A DNA stretch of 64,000 nucleotides from Moringa oleifera (lineage: Eukaryota > Streptophyta > Magnoliopsida > Brassicales > Moringaceae). Positions 23,101 to 35,982 of this stretch are shown here, piece by piece. Positions within the stretch are counted from its first letter, which is position 1. The number at the start of each line of letters is the position of its first letter. The DNA lies in assembly GCA_021397835.1 (NCBI GenBank), contig JAJFZO010000229.1, forward strand, positions 6,764,501 through 6,828,500, in the 5' to 3' direction. Position numbers and translations under genes: made by a program. The notes beneath the pieces are model-generated. The model was not told where the DNA came from, did not search any database, and saw only the letters and a program-made list of their open reading frames with translations.

Positions 23101-26100
23101 ATCACACGGACCCTGGGCACGAGTGGTAGGCCTCGGCAACCCCCAACAGGCACGGCATGGGCTGCTTGCCTAGTGTGCTACAGCGGTGGGCACGCCAGCC
23201 AGGCCACGGGTGCCCATCGATAGCTAGCCCCCTCGTCCCTGCCCCTTGGCATAGTGCGCTACAAGCGAGACATGGGTGCCACATCACACGGACCCAGGGC
23301 ACGGGAGGCACGCCTTGGTTGCCCCCAGCAGACACGGCATGAGCTACTTGCCCTCCTTGCGGCAATGGTGGGGACACCAACCATGCCAGTGGCGCGCATC
23401 GTGAGCCTGCCTTCTTGTCCTTGTCCCTCGACATAGTGCCTAGCAAGCTAGCGAGGGGAGTCGCGTCCCTCGGACCATGGGAATGGGGGGCATGCCTCTG
23501 CAGCCCCCAGGTAGAATGCCATGGGCTGCTTGCCCAACGTGTGGTAGCAGTGGGCACGTCGACCAAGCCACGGGCACCCATTGCGATCCAGCCCCTTCTT
23601 CCTTATCCCTCGACGTAATGTCGAACGAGCAAGCTAGGGGAGTTACGTCAATGGACCTGGGCATGGGAGGCATGCTTAGGCTACCTCTAGCAGGCATGGC
23701 AGCTATCCTAGCGTGCGGCAGCTGTTGGCGCGCCAGCCAGGCCACTGGCTCCCATCGTGAGCCAGCCCCCTAATCACGGCCCGTCCACTCACTGCCCAGC
23801 GAGTCAGCCAGGGGAGCCGCATCGCACGGACCCTGGGTACAGGAGCCACACGTCGACAACCCCTAGCTAGCATGGCATAGGCAAAGTGCCCAGCGAGTGG
23901 CAGCGATGGGCGCATTAGCCAGGCCACGGGCGCCCATCGCGAGCCAGCCCCTTGACATAATGCCTAGTGATCGAGCCAGAAGAGCCGTGTCACATGGACT
24001 CTAGGCACGGGGGGCTCGCCCTGACAGGGGCTGCTTGTCCAAAGTGCCACAACTTTGGCCGCGCCACCGAGGCCACAATCGCCCATCGCGAGCCAACCCC
24101 TCGACATAGTGCCCAGCTAGCAAGCGAGGGGAGCCGCGTCGAACAGACACTGGGCATGGGAGGCACGCCTTGGCAGCCCCCACCAGGCACGCCATGGGTT
24201 ACGTGCCCAGCATGCAACAGCGGTGGGCGCGCCAGCCAGGCCATGGGCGCCCATCGATGGCCAGCCCCTTCGTCTCTACCCCTCGGCGTAATAGATGACA
24301 AACGAGCCATGGGAGCCGCGTCGCATGGACGCTGGCCATGGGAGGCATGCCTTGGTAGTAACCATCAGACACGGCATGGGCAGTCGGCATAGCTTGCGGT
24401 AGCAGTGGGCGCACCAGCCAGGCCAGTGGCACCCATCACGTGCCTGCCCCCTCGACATAGTGCCAAGTGAGCGAGCCAGGGGAGCCACATTGCACGGACG
24501 CTGGGCACGGGAGGTATGCCTTGGCAGCCCCCAGCAGGCACGACATGGACCAAGTGCCCAGCATGCCGCTGCAGTGGGTGCAACAGCCAGGCTAGTGGCG
24601 CCCATCGCAAGCCAGCCCTTTCATCCCTGACCCTTGACGTAGTACCCAACGAGCAACCCGGGGAGCCGAGTTGCACAAACCCTTGGCACAGGGGCCATGC
24701 CTAGGCTGCCGCTAGAAAGCACGGCATGGGCTGCTTGCCCAGTGTGCGGCAGCTGTGGGCACGCCAGCCAGGCCACGGGAGCCAATCGCGAGCTAGCCTC
24801 CTCATGCCTACCCCTCTACCTACTGCCCAGTGAGTGAGCCAGGCATGGCTTGGGCCAAGTGCCCAACACGGAGCTGCATAGGGCGCGCCTGCCAGGCCAG
24901 TGGTGCCCATCGCGAGCCAGCCCCCTTATCCCTGAACCTCGACATAGTTTCCAGCAAAAGAGCCAGGGGAGCTGCGTCGCACGGACCCTAGGTACGGGAG
25001 GCATGCCTCAGTAGCCCCCAGCTGGCATGGAATGGGCAAGTGCCCAGCGTGCAGCATCAGTGGGTGCGCCAGCCAGGCCAGTTGCGCCCATCGCCAGCCA
25101 GCCCCCTCGTCATCGAACCTCGACATAGTACCCAACAAGCAAGCCAGGGGAGCTGCATCGCACAGACCTTGGGCACGGGAGGTATGGCTCGGCAGCCACC
25201 AATAGGCATGGCAGGGCCTGCTTGTAGAGCATGTGGCAGCGGTGTGCGTGCCGGCAAAGCCACGAGCGCCCATCGTGAGCAAACTCCTCGTCCCTGCCCC
25301 TCAACTTACTACCTAGTGAGCGAGCTAGGGGAGCCTTGTTGCACAGACCCTGGGTACGAGAGCCATGCCATGGCAGCCCCCAGCAGGCACAGCATGAACT
25401 GCGTGCCTAGCGAGCGACAATGGTGGGCATGCCAACCAGGCCACGGGCGCCCATTGCGAGCTAAGCCCCTCGTCCCTGCGCCTCAACGTAGTGCCAAACG
25501 AGTGAGCTAGGGGAGCTGCGTCGCACGGACCCTGGGCATGGGAGGAATGCCTTGGCAGCCCCCAGCAGGCATGGCATAGGCTGCTTGCCCTGCAGCAAGT
25601 GGCTGCTGTGGCCACGCCAGCCAGGCCACGGGTACCTACCACAAGCCAGCCCCTCGACGGAGTGCCCGGCGAGTGAGCCAGGGGAGCTGCGTTGCATGGA
25701 CCCTGGGTACGGGAGGCATGCCTCTGCAGTCCCCCAGCAGGCATAGTATAGGCTGCTTGCCCAGCGAGAGACAGCGGTGAGCGCGCTAGCCGGGCCACTG
25801 GCGCCTATTATGAGCCAACCCTTCGACACAGTGCCTAGTGGGCGTGCCAGGGAGCCAAGCCGCACAGACCCTAGACACAGGAGGCATGCCTCGGCAGCCC
25901 CAAGCTGGCACGGCTTAAGCTGCTTGCCTAGCTTGCAATAGTGGTGTGCGCACCAGCCAGGCCATGGTCGCCCATTGCGAGGCAGCCCCCTCGTCCCTGG
26001 CGCTCGACATAGTGCCCTGCGAGCGAACCAGGAGAGCCAAGCTGCATGAATCCTCGGCACATGAGGCATGCCTCGGCAGCCCCTAGCAGGCACGGCATGG

Positions 26101-27289
26101 GCAGCTTGCCCAATGTGCGGCAGTTGCGGGCACGCCAGCCAGGACACGGGTGCCCATCGTCAGCCTGCCCCCTCGTGCCTGCCCCTCCACCTATTGCGCA
26201 GTGAGCGAGCCAAGGGAGCCATGTCGCACGGACCTGGGCATGTAGGGCATGCCTTAGAAGCCCCAAGCAGGCATGGCTTGGGCCAAGTGCCCAACACGCA
26301 GCTGCGTAGGGCGTGCATGCCTAGCCAATGGCGCCCATTGCGAGCCAGCCCCCTCATCCCTGAACCTCGACATAGTGCCCAACAAGAGAGTTAGGGGAGC
26401 CGCGTCGCACAGACCCTAGGTACGAGAGGCATGCCTCGGTAGCCCCCTGCTGGCATGGAATGGGCAGGTGCCTAGCGTGCGGCAGCGGTGGGTGCGCTAG
26501 CTAGGCTAGCGGTGCCCATCGCCAGCCAACCCCCTTGTCCCAGAACCTCGACATAGTACCCATCGGGCGAGCCAAGGGAGCTACGTCGCACAGACCCTGG
26601 GCACAAGAGGCATGCCTCGACAGCCACCAGCAGGCACGGCAGGGGCTACTTGCCAAGCATGCGGCAGCGGTGTGCGTGCCGACAAAGCCATGGGCGCCCA
26701 TCGTGAGCAAGCTCCTCGTCCCTGCCCCTCAACTTACTGCCTAGTGAGCAAGCCAGAGGAGCCGCATTGCACGAACCCTGGGCACGGGAGCCATGCCACG
26801 ATAGCCCCCAGTAGGCACTGCATGGACTACTTGCCGAGTGAGCGGCAATGGTGGGCGCGCCAACTAGGCCACGGGCACCCATTGCGAGCTATCCCCCTCG
26901 TCCCTGCCCCTCGACATAGTGCCAAGCGAGTGAGCCAGGGGAGTTGCGTCGTACGGACCCTGGGCATGGAAGGCATGCCTTGGCAGCCCCCAGCAGGCAC
27001 GGCATGGGCTACTTGCCCAACAAGCGATAGCGGTGGCCGCACTACCCAAGCCACCAGTGCCTATCACGAGCTAGCCCCTCGACGGAGTGCTCAGCGAGCA
27101 AGCCAGGGGAGCTGCGTTGCATGCCTCGGCAGCCCCCACCAGGCACGACATGGGCTGTTTGCCTATCGAGCGACAGTGGTGGGCACACAAGCTAGGCCAC
27201 GGGCACCCATTATGAGCCAGCCCCTCGACATAGTGCCCAGTGGGCTTGCCAGGGAGCCAAGCAGCACAGACCCTAGGCACAGGAAGCAT
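18597..27289 (+). repeat. 8,693 bp segmental tandem repeat, copy 1
   Basis: First of three nearly identical head-to-tail blocks. It begins inside a normal monomer (CCCTG followed by CCCCTCAACTTATTGCG) and ends at GGAAGCATG, where copy 2 starts again with CCCCTCAACTTATTGCG. Corresponding features are exactly 8,693 bp apart (for example 18,598 and 27,291). Copy 1 has a few private bases, such as CCCTAGCCACGGG near 22,268 where copies 2 and 3 have CCCTGGCC. Confidence 0.95.
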
Positions 27290-30200
27290 GCCCCTCAACT
27301 TATTGCGCAGCGAGCGAACCTTGGGAGCCGTGTTACGTAGACCCTTGCCATAGATGGCATGCCTCGGAAGCCCCCAACAGGCATGACATGGGCCAAGTGT
27401 CCAGCACGCGGCAGCGGTGGCCGTGCCAGCTAGGCCAGTGGCGCCCATTGCGAGCCAGCCCCCTCATCCCCGAACCTCAACATAGTGCCCAGCAAGCGGG
27501 CCAGGGGAGCCACTCCGCACTGACCCTGGGCATGGCAGGCATGCCTCGGCAGCCCCCAACAGGCACGACATGGAATGCTTGCCCAGTGTGCGGCAGCGGT
27601 GGGTGCACCAGCCAGGCCGCGAGCGCCCATCCCTAGCCACCCACTCAACATTGTGCCCAGCAAACGAGCCATGGGAGTCACGTCGCACGGACCCTGGGCA
27701 CGAGAGGCATGCCTCGATAGCCCTAAGGAGACACGGTATGGGCCACATGCCCAACGTGCGATAGCGGTGGGCGTGCCAACCAGGCCACAGGTGCCCATCG
27801 CGAGCGAGCCACTCAACGTAATGCGCAGTGTACGAGCAAGGGGAGCCGCGTCGCACGGACCCTGGGTACGGGAGGAATGCCTCAGCATTCCCCAGCAGGC
27901 ATGGCATGAGCTGCTTGCTCAACGTGCGGCTGTGGTGGGGGCGCCAGCTAGGCCACTGGCGCCTATCCAGAGCAAGCCCCCTCGTCCCTGTCCCTCGAGG
28001 TAGTGCGAAACGAGCGAGCCAGGGAGCCGTATCACACACGGACCCTGGGCACGAGAGGCATGCCTTGGCAGCCCCAATAGCCACAACATGGGCTCCTTGC
28101 CTAGTGCGCCGCAGTGGTGGGCGAACCAGCCAAGCCACAGGTGCCCATCACGAGCTTGCCCCTCGACATATTGCCTAGTGAGTGAGCCAAGGGGGCCCCA
28201 TCGCACGGACCCTGGGCACGAGTGTCATGCCTCGGCAGCCCCCCGCAGACATGGGATGGGTTGCTTGCTTAGCATACGACAGCGGTGGGCGCGACTGCCA
28301 GGCCACGAGCGTTCATCGCGAGCGAGCCCCTCGACATTAGTACGTAGCGAGCGAGCCATGGGAGCCGTGTTGCATGGATGCTGGGCACGGGAGGCACGCC
28401 TCGGTAGCCCCAAGCAGACACGGCTTGGGCTGCTTGCCCAGCATGCGTTAGCGGTAGGCGCGCCAGCCAGGCCACTAGCTCCAGCCATGGGAGCCATGTT
28501 GCATGGACGATGGGCACGAGATGCACGCCTTGGCCACTGCCAACAAAGGCCGCAAGCCTAGTCTGTGGTAGCAGTGGGCGCGCCAGCCAGGCCACGATCG
28601 CCCATCGCGGGCCAGCCCCTAGACAAAGTGCCTAGCAAGGGAGTTAGGGGAGCCGCATCACATGGGCCCTGAGCATGGGGGGCACGCCTCGGCAGCCCCC
28701 AGAAGGCATGGCCGGGGCTACTTGCCCATCATGTGGCAGCGGTGGGCACACCAGCCAGGCCATAGGCACCCATCACGAGCCAGCCCCATCGTCCCGGTCC
28801 CTAGGCATGTCGCGACAGCCCCTAGTAGGCACAGTATAGGCTGCTTGCACAGCATGCGACAACGGTAGGTGCGCCAGCAAGCCCATGGGCACGCGTCATG
28901 AGCCAACCCCTCAAGATAGTGTCCAACGAGCGAGCCTGGGGAGCCGCGTCGCACGGACCATGGGCACAAGGGGAATGCCTCGGTAGCCCCCAGCAGGCAT
29001 GGCTTGGGCTGCCTGCACCGCATGCGGCAGCTGTGGGCGAGCCAGCCAGGCCACGGGCGCCCATCACGAGCCGGCCCCTCGACATAGTGCCCAGAGTGCC
29101 AGCCAGTGGAGATGCCTGGCACGGACCTCGGGCACAAGAGGCATGCCTCGGCAGCCCCCAGTAGGGATGGCATGGGCATCTCTCCCAGCAAGTGACAACA
29201 GTGGCCGCACCAGCCAAGCCATGGGTGCCCATCACGAGCCAGCCCCTTGGCATAGTGCCCAGCATGCAGGCCAGGGGAGTTGCGTTGCAAGGACCCTGGG
29301 CATGGGCTGCCCCCAACCTACACTGCATGGGCCAAATGCCCAACGTGTGACAGCAATGGGCATGCCAGCCAGGCCAGTGGCACCCAACGCGAAACAGCTT
29401 GCTCGTCCCTCGCCCAACGAGCGAACCAGTGGACCTGCGTCGCACGGATCCTAGGCATCGAAGTCACGCCTCAGCAGCCCTCAGCAGGCATGGCATGGGC
29501 TGCTTGCCAAGCCAGACCATGGGCGCCCATCACAAGCCAACCCCCTAGTCCCTGTCCCTCGACGTAGTGCCCAACTAGCAAGCTAGGGGAGCTGCGTCGC
29601 ACAGACCCTAGGCACAGGGGGCACGCCTTGGTGGCCCTCAGCAGGCATGGCTTGGGTCGCTTGCACAGCATGTGGCAGATGTGGCCGCGTCAGCCAAGCC
29701 ACGGGCGCCCATCGCTAGCCAGCCCCTCGTGCCTGCCCTTCTACCTACTGCCCAGCGAGCGAGCCAGGGGAGCTATGTCACACGAACCCTGGGCACAAAG
29801 GCATGCCTCGGCAACCCCCTGCAGACACGGCATGGGCTTCTTGCCCAGCGTGCGGCAGCGGTAGGTGCACCAACGAGGCCACGGGCGCCCATCACGAGCC
29901 AGCTCCTCAACATAATGAGCAGCGTGCGAGCTAAGGGAGACGGATCACATGGACCCTCAGCACGGGAGGCATGCCTCGACAGCCCCCAGTAGGCACGGTA
30001 TGGGTTGCTTTCCTAGTTGCGGCAGCGGTAGGCGCGCCAGCCAGGCCACAGGTGCCTATCATGAGCTAGCCCCTCGATATAGTGCCCAGTGTGTGAGCCA
30101 AGGGAGCCATGTGGCATGGACCCTGGGCAAGGGAGACATGCCTTGGCAGCCCCCAGCAGGCACCGCATGGGCTGCTTGCCTAGCGTGCGACAGCAGTGGT

Positions 30201-33200
30201 TACGCCAGGCAGGCCACTAGCGCTCATCACGGGCCAGCCCCCCGACATTGTGCCCACCGAGAGAGCCAGGGAAGCTGCAATGCAAGGGCTCTGGGCACGG
30301 GAGGCATGCCTTGGCTGCCCTCAGCTGGCATGGCATGCTCACCTATCCTAGTGTGCGGCAGCTGTTGGCACGCCCCCCAAGCCACAGGCGCCCATTGCGA
30401 GCCGGCCCCCTTGTCATGGCCTGTCCACTTAGTGCCTTGCGAGCGAGGCCGGTGAGCCACGTCGCACAGACCCTGGGTACGAGAGGCACACATCGACAGC
30501 CCGTAGCTGGCACGGCATAGGCTAAGTGCCCAGTGAGCTACAGCGGTGGGCGCGTTAGCTAGGCCGTGGGCGCCCATCGCAAGCCAGCCCCTTGACATAA
30601 TGCACAACAAGCGAGCTAGAGGAGCTGTGTCGCATGGACTCTGGGCACGGGAGGCTCGCCTTAGAAGACCCCAGCAGGTACGGCATGGGATGCTTACCCA
30701 GCGTGCCACAGTTTTGGCTGTGCCAGCGAGGCCACGGTCGCCCATCGCGAGCAAACCAGGGGAGCCACGTCGCATAAACACTGGGCATGGGAGGCATGCC
30801 TCGGCAGCCCCCAGCAGGCATGGCATGGGTTGCGTGCCCAGCATGCAGCAGCGGTGGGCAAGCCAACCAGGCCACGGGCGCCCATCGCTAGCCAGCCCCT
30901 TCGTCCTTGCCCCTCAACATAGTGCGCGACAACGAGCAATGGGAGCCGCGTCGCATGGACCCTGGCCACGGGACGCACGCCTTGGCAGCCCCCAGCAGAC
31001 ACGGCATGGCCGGCTTGTCTAGCGTGTGGTAGTAGTAGGCGCGCCAGCTAGGCCAGTGGTGCCCATCATGCACCTGTCACCTCGTCCCTGCCCCTCGACA
31101 TAGTGCCAAGTGAGCGAGCTAGGGGAGCCGCGTCGCACGGGCCCTGGGCACGGGAGGTATGATTCGGCAGCCTCTAGTAGGCACGGCATGGGCCAAGTAC
31201 CTAGCATGCAGCTGCAGTGGGTGCAGCAACTAGGCCAGTGGCGCCCATCGCGAGCCAGCCCCTCGTCCCTGACCCTAGACGTAGTGCCCAGCAAGCGAGC
31301 CAGTGGAGCCGAGTCTCACAAACCCTAGGCACAGGGGCCATGCCTAGGCTGCCCCTAGCAGGCACGGCATAGGCTGCTTGCCCAGTATGCGACAGCTATT
31401 GGCGTGCCTGCCAAGCCATGGGCGCCCATCGTGAGCCATCCCCCTCATCCCTGTCCCTCGACATTATGCCCAACGAGTGAGCTAGGGTAGTCGCATCGCT
31501 CAGACCCTAGGAACGGGGGTCATGCCTCAGCAGCCCCCAAGCGTAGAGCCATGGGCTGCTTACCCAACGTGCGGCAGCGGTGGGCGCTCCAGCTAGGCCA
31601 AAGGTGCCCATCGCGAGCCAGCCCCCTCGTCCTTGTCCCTGGGCACGGGAGGCATGTCATGATAGCTCCAGCAGCCACAGCATGGGCACCTTGCCCAGCG
31701 TGGGCTAGCTGTGGGCATGCCAGCCAGGCCCCTGGTGCCTATCACGAGCTAGCTACTCGACATAGTGCCTAGAGAGTGGGCCAAGGGAGCCCCATCACAC
31801 GGACCCTGGGCACGAGTGGTAGGCCTCGGCAACCCCCAACAGGCACGGCATGGGCAGCTTGCCCAGTGTGCTACAGCGGTGGGCACGCCAGCCAGGCCAC
31901 GGGTGCCCATCGATAGCTAGCCCCCTCGTCCCTGCCCCTTGGCATAGTGCGCTACAAGCGAGACATGGGTGCCACATCACACGGACCCAGGGCACGGGAG
32001 GCACGCCTTGGTTGCCCCCAGCAGACACGGCATGAGCTACTTGCCCTCCTTGCGGCAATGGTGGGGACACCAACCATGCCAGTGGCGCGCATCGTGAGCC
32101 TGCCTTCTTGTCCTTGTCCCTCGACATAGTGCCTAGCAAGCTAGCGAGGGGAGTCGCGTCCCTCGGACCATGGGAATGGGGGGCATGCCTCTGCAGCCCC
32201 CAGGTAGAATGCCATGGGCTGCTTGCCCAACGTGTGGTAGCAGTGGGCACGTCGACCAAGCCACGGGCACCCATTGCGATCCAGCCCCTTCTTCCTTATC
32301 CCTCGACGTAATGTCGAACGAGCAAGCTAGGGGAGTTACGTCAATGGACCTGGGCATGGGAGGCATGCTTAGGCTACCTCTAGCAGGCATGGCAGCTATC
32401 CTAGCGTGCGGCAGCTGTTGGCGCGCCAGCCAGGCCACTGGCTCCCATCGTGAGCCAGCCCCCTAATCACGGCCCGTCCACTCACTGCCCAGCGAGTCAG
32501 CCAGGGGAGCCGCATCGCACGGACCCTGGGTACAGGAGCCACACGTCGACAACCCCTAGCTAGCATGGCATAGGCAAAGTGCCCAGCGAGTGGCAGCGAT
32601 GGGCGCATTAGCCAGGCCACGGGCGCCCATCGCGAGCCAGCCCCTTGACATAATGCCTAGTGATCGAGCCAGAAGAGCCGTGTCACATGGACTCTAGGCA
32701 CGGGGGGCTCGCCCTGACAGGGGCTGCTTGTCCAAAGTGCCACAACTTTGGCCGCGCCACCGAGGCCACAATCGCCCATCGCGAGCCAACCCCTCGACAT
32801 AGTGCCCAGCTAGCAAGCGAGGGGAGCCGCGTCGAACAGACACTGGGCATGGGAGGCACGCCTTGGCAGCCCCCACCAGGCACGCCATGGGTTACGTGCC
32901 CAGCATGCAACAGCGGTGGGCGCGCCAGCCAGGCCATGGGCGCCCATCGATGGCCAGCCCCTTCGTCTCTACCCCTCGGCGTAATAGATGACAAACGAGC
33001 CATGGGAGCCGCGTCGCATGGACGCTGGCCATGGGAGGCATGCCTTGGTAGTAACCATCAGACACGGCATGGGCAGTCGGCATAGCTTGCGGTAGCAGTG
33101 GGCGCACCAGCCAGGCCAGTGGCACCCATCACGTGCCTGCCCCCTCGACATAGTGCCAAGTGAGCGAGCCAGGGGAGCCACATTGCACGGACGCTGGGCA

Positions 33201-35982
33201 CGGGAGGTATGCCTTGGCAGCCCCCAGCAGGCACGACATGGACCAAGTGCCCAGCATGCCGCTGCAGTGGGTGCAACAGCCAGGCTAGTGGCGCCCATCG
33301 CAAGCCAGCCCTTTCATCCCTGACCCTTGACGTAGTACCCAACGAGCAACCCGGGGAGCCGAGTTGCACAAACCCTTGGCACAGGGGCCATGCCTAGGCT
33401 GCCGCTAGAAAGCACGGCATGGGCTGCTTGCCCAGTGTGCGGCAGCTGTGGGCACGCCAGCCAGGCCACGGGAGCCAATCGCGAGCTAGCCTCCTCATGC
33501 CTACCCCTCTACCTACTGCCCAGTGAGTGAGCCAGGCATGGCTTGGGCCAAGTGCCCAACACGGAGCTGCATAGGGCGCGCCTGCCAGGCCAGTGGTGCC
33601 CATCGCGAGCCAGCCCCCTTATCCCTGAACCTCGACATAGTTTCCAGCAAAAGAGCCAGGGGAGCTGCGTCGCACGGACCCTAGGTACGGGAGGCATGCC
33701 TCAGTAGCCCCCAGCTGGCATGGAATGGGCAAGTGCCCAGCGTGCAGCATCAGTGGGTGCGCCAGCCAGGCCAGTTGCGCCCATCGCCAGCCAGCCCCCT
33801 CGTCATCGAACCTCGACATAGTACCCAACAAGCAAGCCAGGGGAGCTGCATCGCACAGACCTTGGGCACGGGAGGTATGGCTCGGCAGCCACCAATAGGC
33901 ATGGCAGGGCCTGCTTGTAGAGCATGTGGCAGCGGTGTGCGTGCCGGCAAAGCCACGAGCGCCCATCGTGAGCAAACTCCTCGTCCCTGCCCCTCAACTT
34001 ACTACCTAGTGAGCGAGCTAGGGGAGCCTTGTTGCACAGACCCTGGGTACGAGAGCCATGCCATGGCAGCCCCCAGCAGGCACGGCATGAACTGCGTGCC
34101 TAGCGAGCGACAATGGTGGGCATGCCAACCAGGCCACGGGCGCCCATTGCGAGCTAAGCCCCTCGTCCCTGCGCCTCAACGTAGTGCCAAGCGAGTGAGC
34201 TAGGGGAGCTGCGTCGCACGGACCCTGGGCATGGGAGGAATGCCTTGGCAGCCCCCAGCAGGCATGGCATAGGCTGCTTGCCCTGCAGCAAGTGGCTGCT
34301 GTGGCCACGCCAGCCAGGCCACGGGTACCTACCACAAGCCAGCCCCTCGACGGAGGGCCCGGCGAGTGAGCCAGGGGAGCTGCGTTGCATGGACCCTGGG
34401 TACGGGAGGCATGCCTCTGCAGTCCCCCAGCAGGCATAGTATAGGCTGCTTGCCCAGCGAGAGACAGCGGTGAGCGCGCTAGCCGGGCCACTGGCGCCTA
34501 TTATGAGCCAACCCTTCGACACAGTGCCTAGTGGGCGTGCCAGGGAGCCAAGCCGCACAGACCCTAGACACAGGAGGCATGCCTCGGCAGCCCCAAGCTG
34601 GCACGGCTTAAGCTGCTTGCCTAGCTTGCAATAGTGGTGTGCGCACCAGCCAGGCCATGGTCGCCCATTGCGAGGCAGCCCCCTCGTCCCTGGCGCTCGA
34701 CATAGTGCCCTGCGAGCGAACCAGGAGAGCCAAGCTGCATGAATCCTCGGCACATGAGGCATGCCTCGGCAGCCCCTAGCAGGCACGGCATGGGCAGCTT
34801 GCCCAATGTGCGGCAGTTGCGGGCACGCCAGCCAGGACACGGGTGCCCATCGTCAGCCTGCCCCCTCGTGCCTGCCCCTCCACCTATTGCGCAGTGAGCG
34901 AGCCAAGGGAGCCATGTCGCACGGACCTGGGCATGTAGGGCATGCCTTAGAAGCCCCAAGCAGGCATGGCTTGGGCCAAGTGCCCAACACGCAGCTGCGT
35001 AGGGCGTGCATGCCTAGCCAATGGCGCCCATTGCGAGCCAGCCCCCTCATCCCTGAACCTCGACATAGTGCCCAACAAGAGAGTTAGGGGAGCCGCGTCG
35101 CACAGACCCTAGGTACGAGAGGCATGCCTCGGTAGCCCCCTGCTGGCATGGAATGGGCAGGTGCCTAGCGTGCGGCAGCGGTGGGTGCGCTAGCTAGGCT
35201 AGCGGTGCCCATCGCCAGCCAACCCCCTTGTCCCAGAACCTCGACATAGTACCCATCGGGCGAGCCAAGGGAGCTACGTCGCACAGACCCTGGGCACAAG
35301 AGGCATGCCTCGACAGCCACCAGCAGGCACGGCAGGGGCTACTTGCCAAGCATGCGGCAGCGGTGTGCGTGCCGACAAAGCCATGGGCGCCCATCGTGAG
35401 CAAGCTCCTCGTCCCTGCCCCTCAACTTACTGCCTAGTGAGCAAGCCAGAGGAGCCGCATTGCACGAACCCTGGGCACGGGAGCCATGCCACGATAGCCC
35501 CCAGTAGGCACTGCATGGACTACTTGCCGAGTGAGCGGCAATGGTGGGCGCGCCAACTAGGCCACGGGCACCCATTGCGAGCTATCCCCCTCGTCCCTGC
35601 CCCTCGACATAGTGCCAAGCGAGTGAGCCAGGGGAGTTGCGTCGTACGGACCCTGGGCATGGAAGGCATGCCTTGGCAGCCCCCAGCAGGCACGGCATGG
35701 GCTACTTGCCCAACAAGCGATAGCGGTGGCCGCACTACCCAAGCCACCAGTGCCTATCACGAGCTAGCCCCTCGACGGAGTGCTCAGCGAGCAAGCCAGG
35801 GGAGCTGCGTTGCATGCCTCGGCAGCCCCCACCAGGCACGACATGGGCTGTTTGCCTATCGAGCGACAGTGGTGGGCACACAAGCTAGGCCACGGGCACC
35901 CATTATGAGCCAGCCCCTCGACATAGTTCCCAGTGGGCTTGCCAGGGAGCCAAGCAGCACAGACCCTAGGCACAGGAAGCAT
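27290..35982 (+). repeat. 8,693 bp segmental tandem repeat, copy 2
   Basis: Nearly identical to the flanking copies. Differences noticed by eye are single bases, for example GGAGGGCCCGGCG near 34,354 where copies 1 and 3 read GGAGTGCCCGGCG, and ACAACGG near 28,859 against ACAGCGG. No indel was noticed, and the 8,693 bp spacing holds across the block. Confidence 0.95.
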
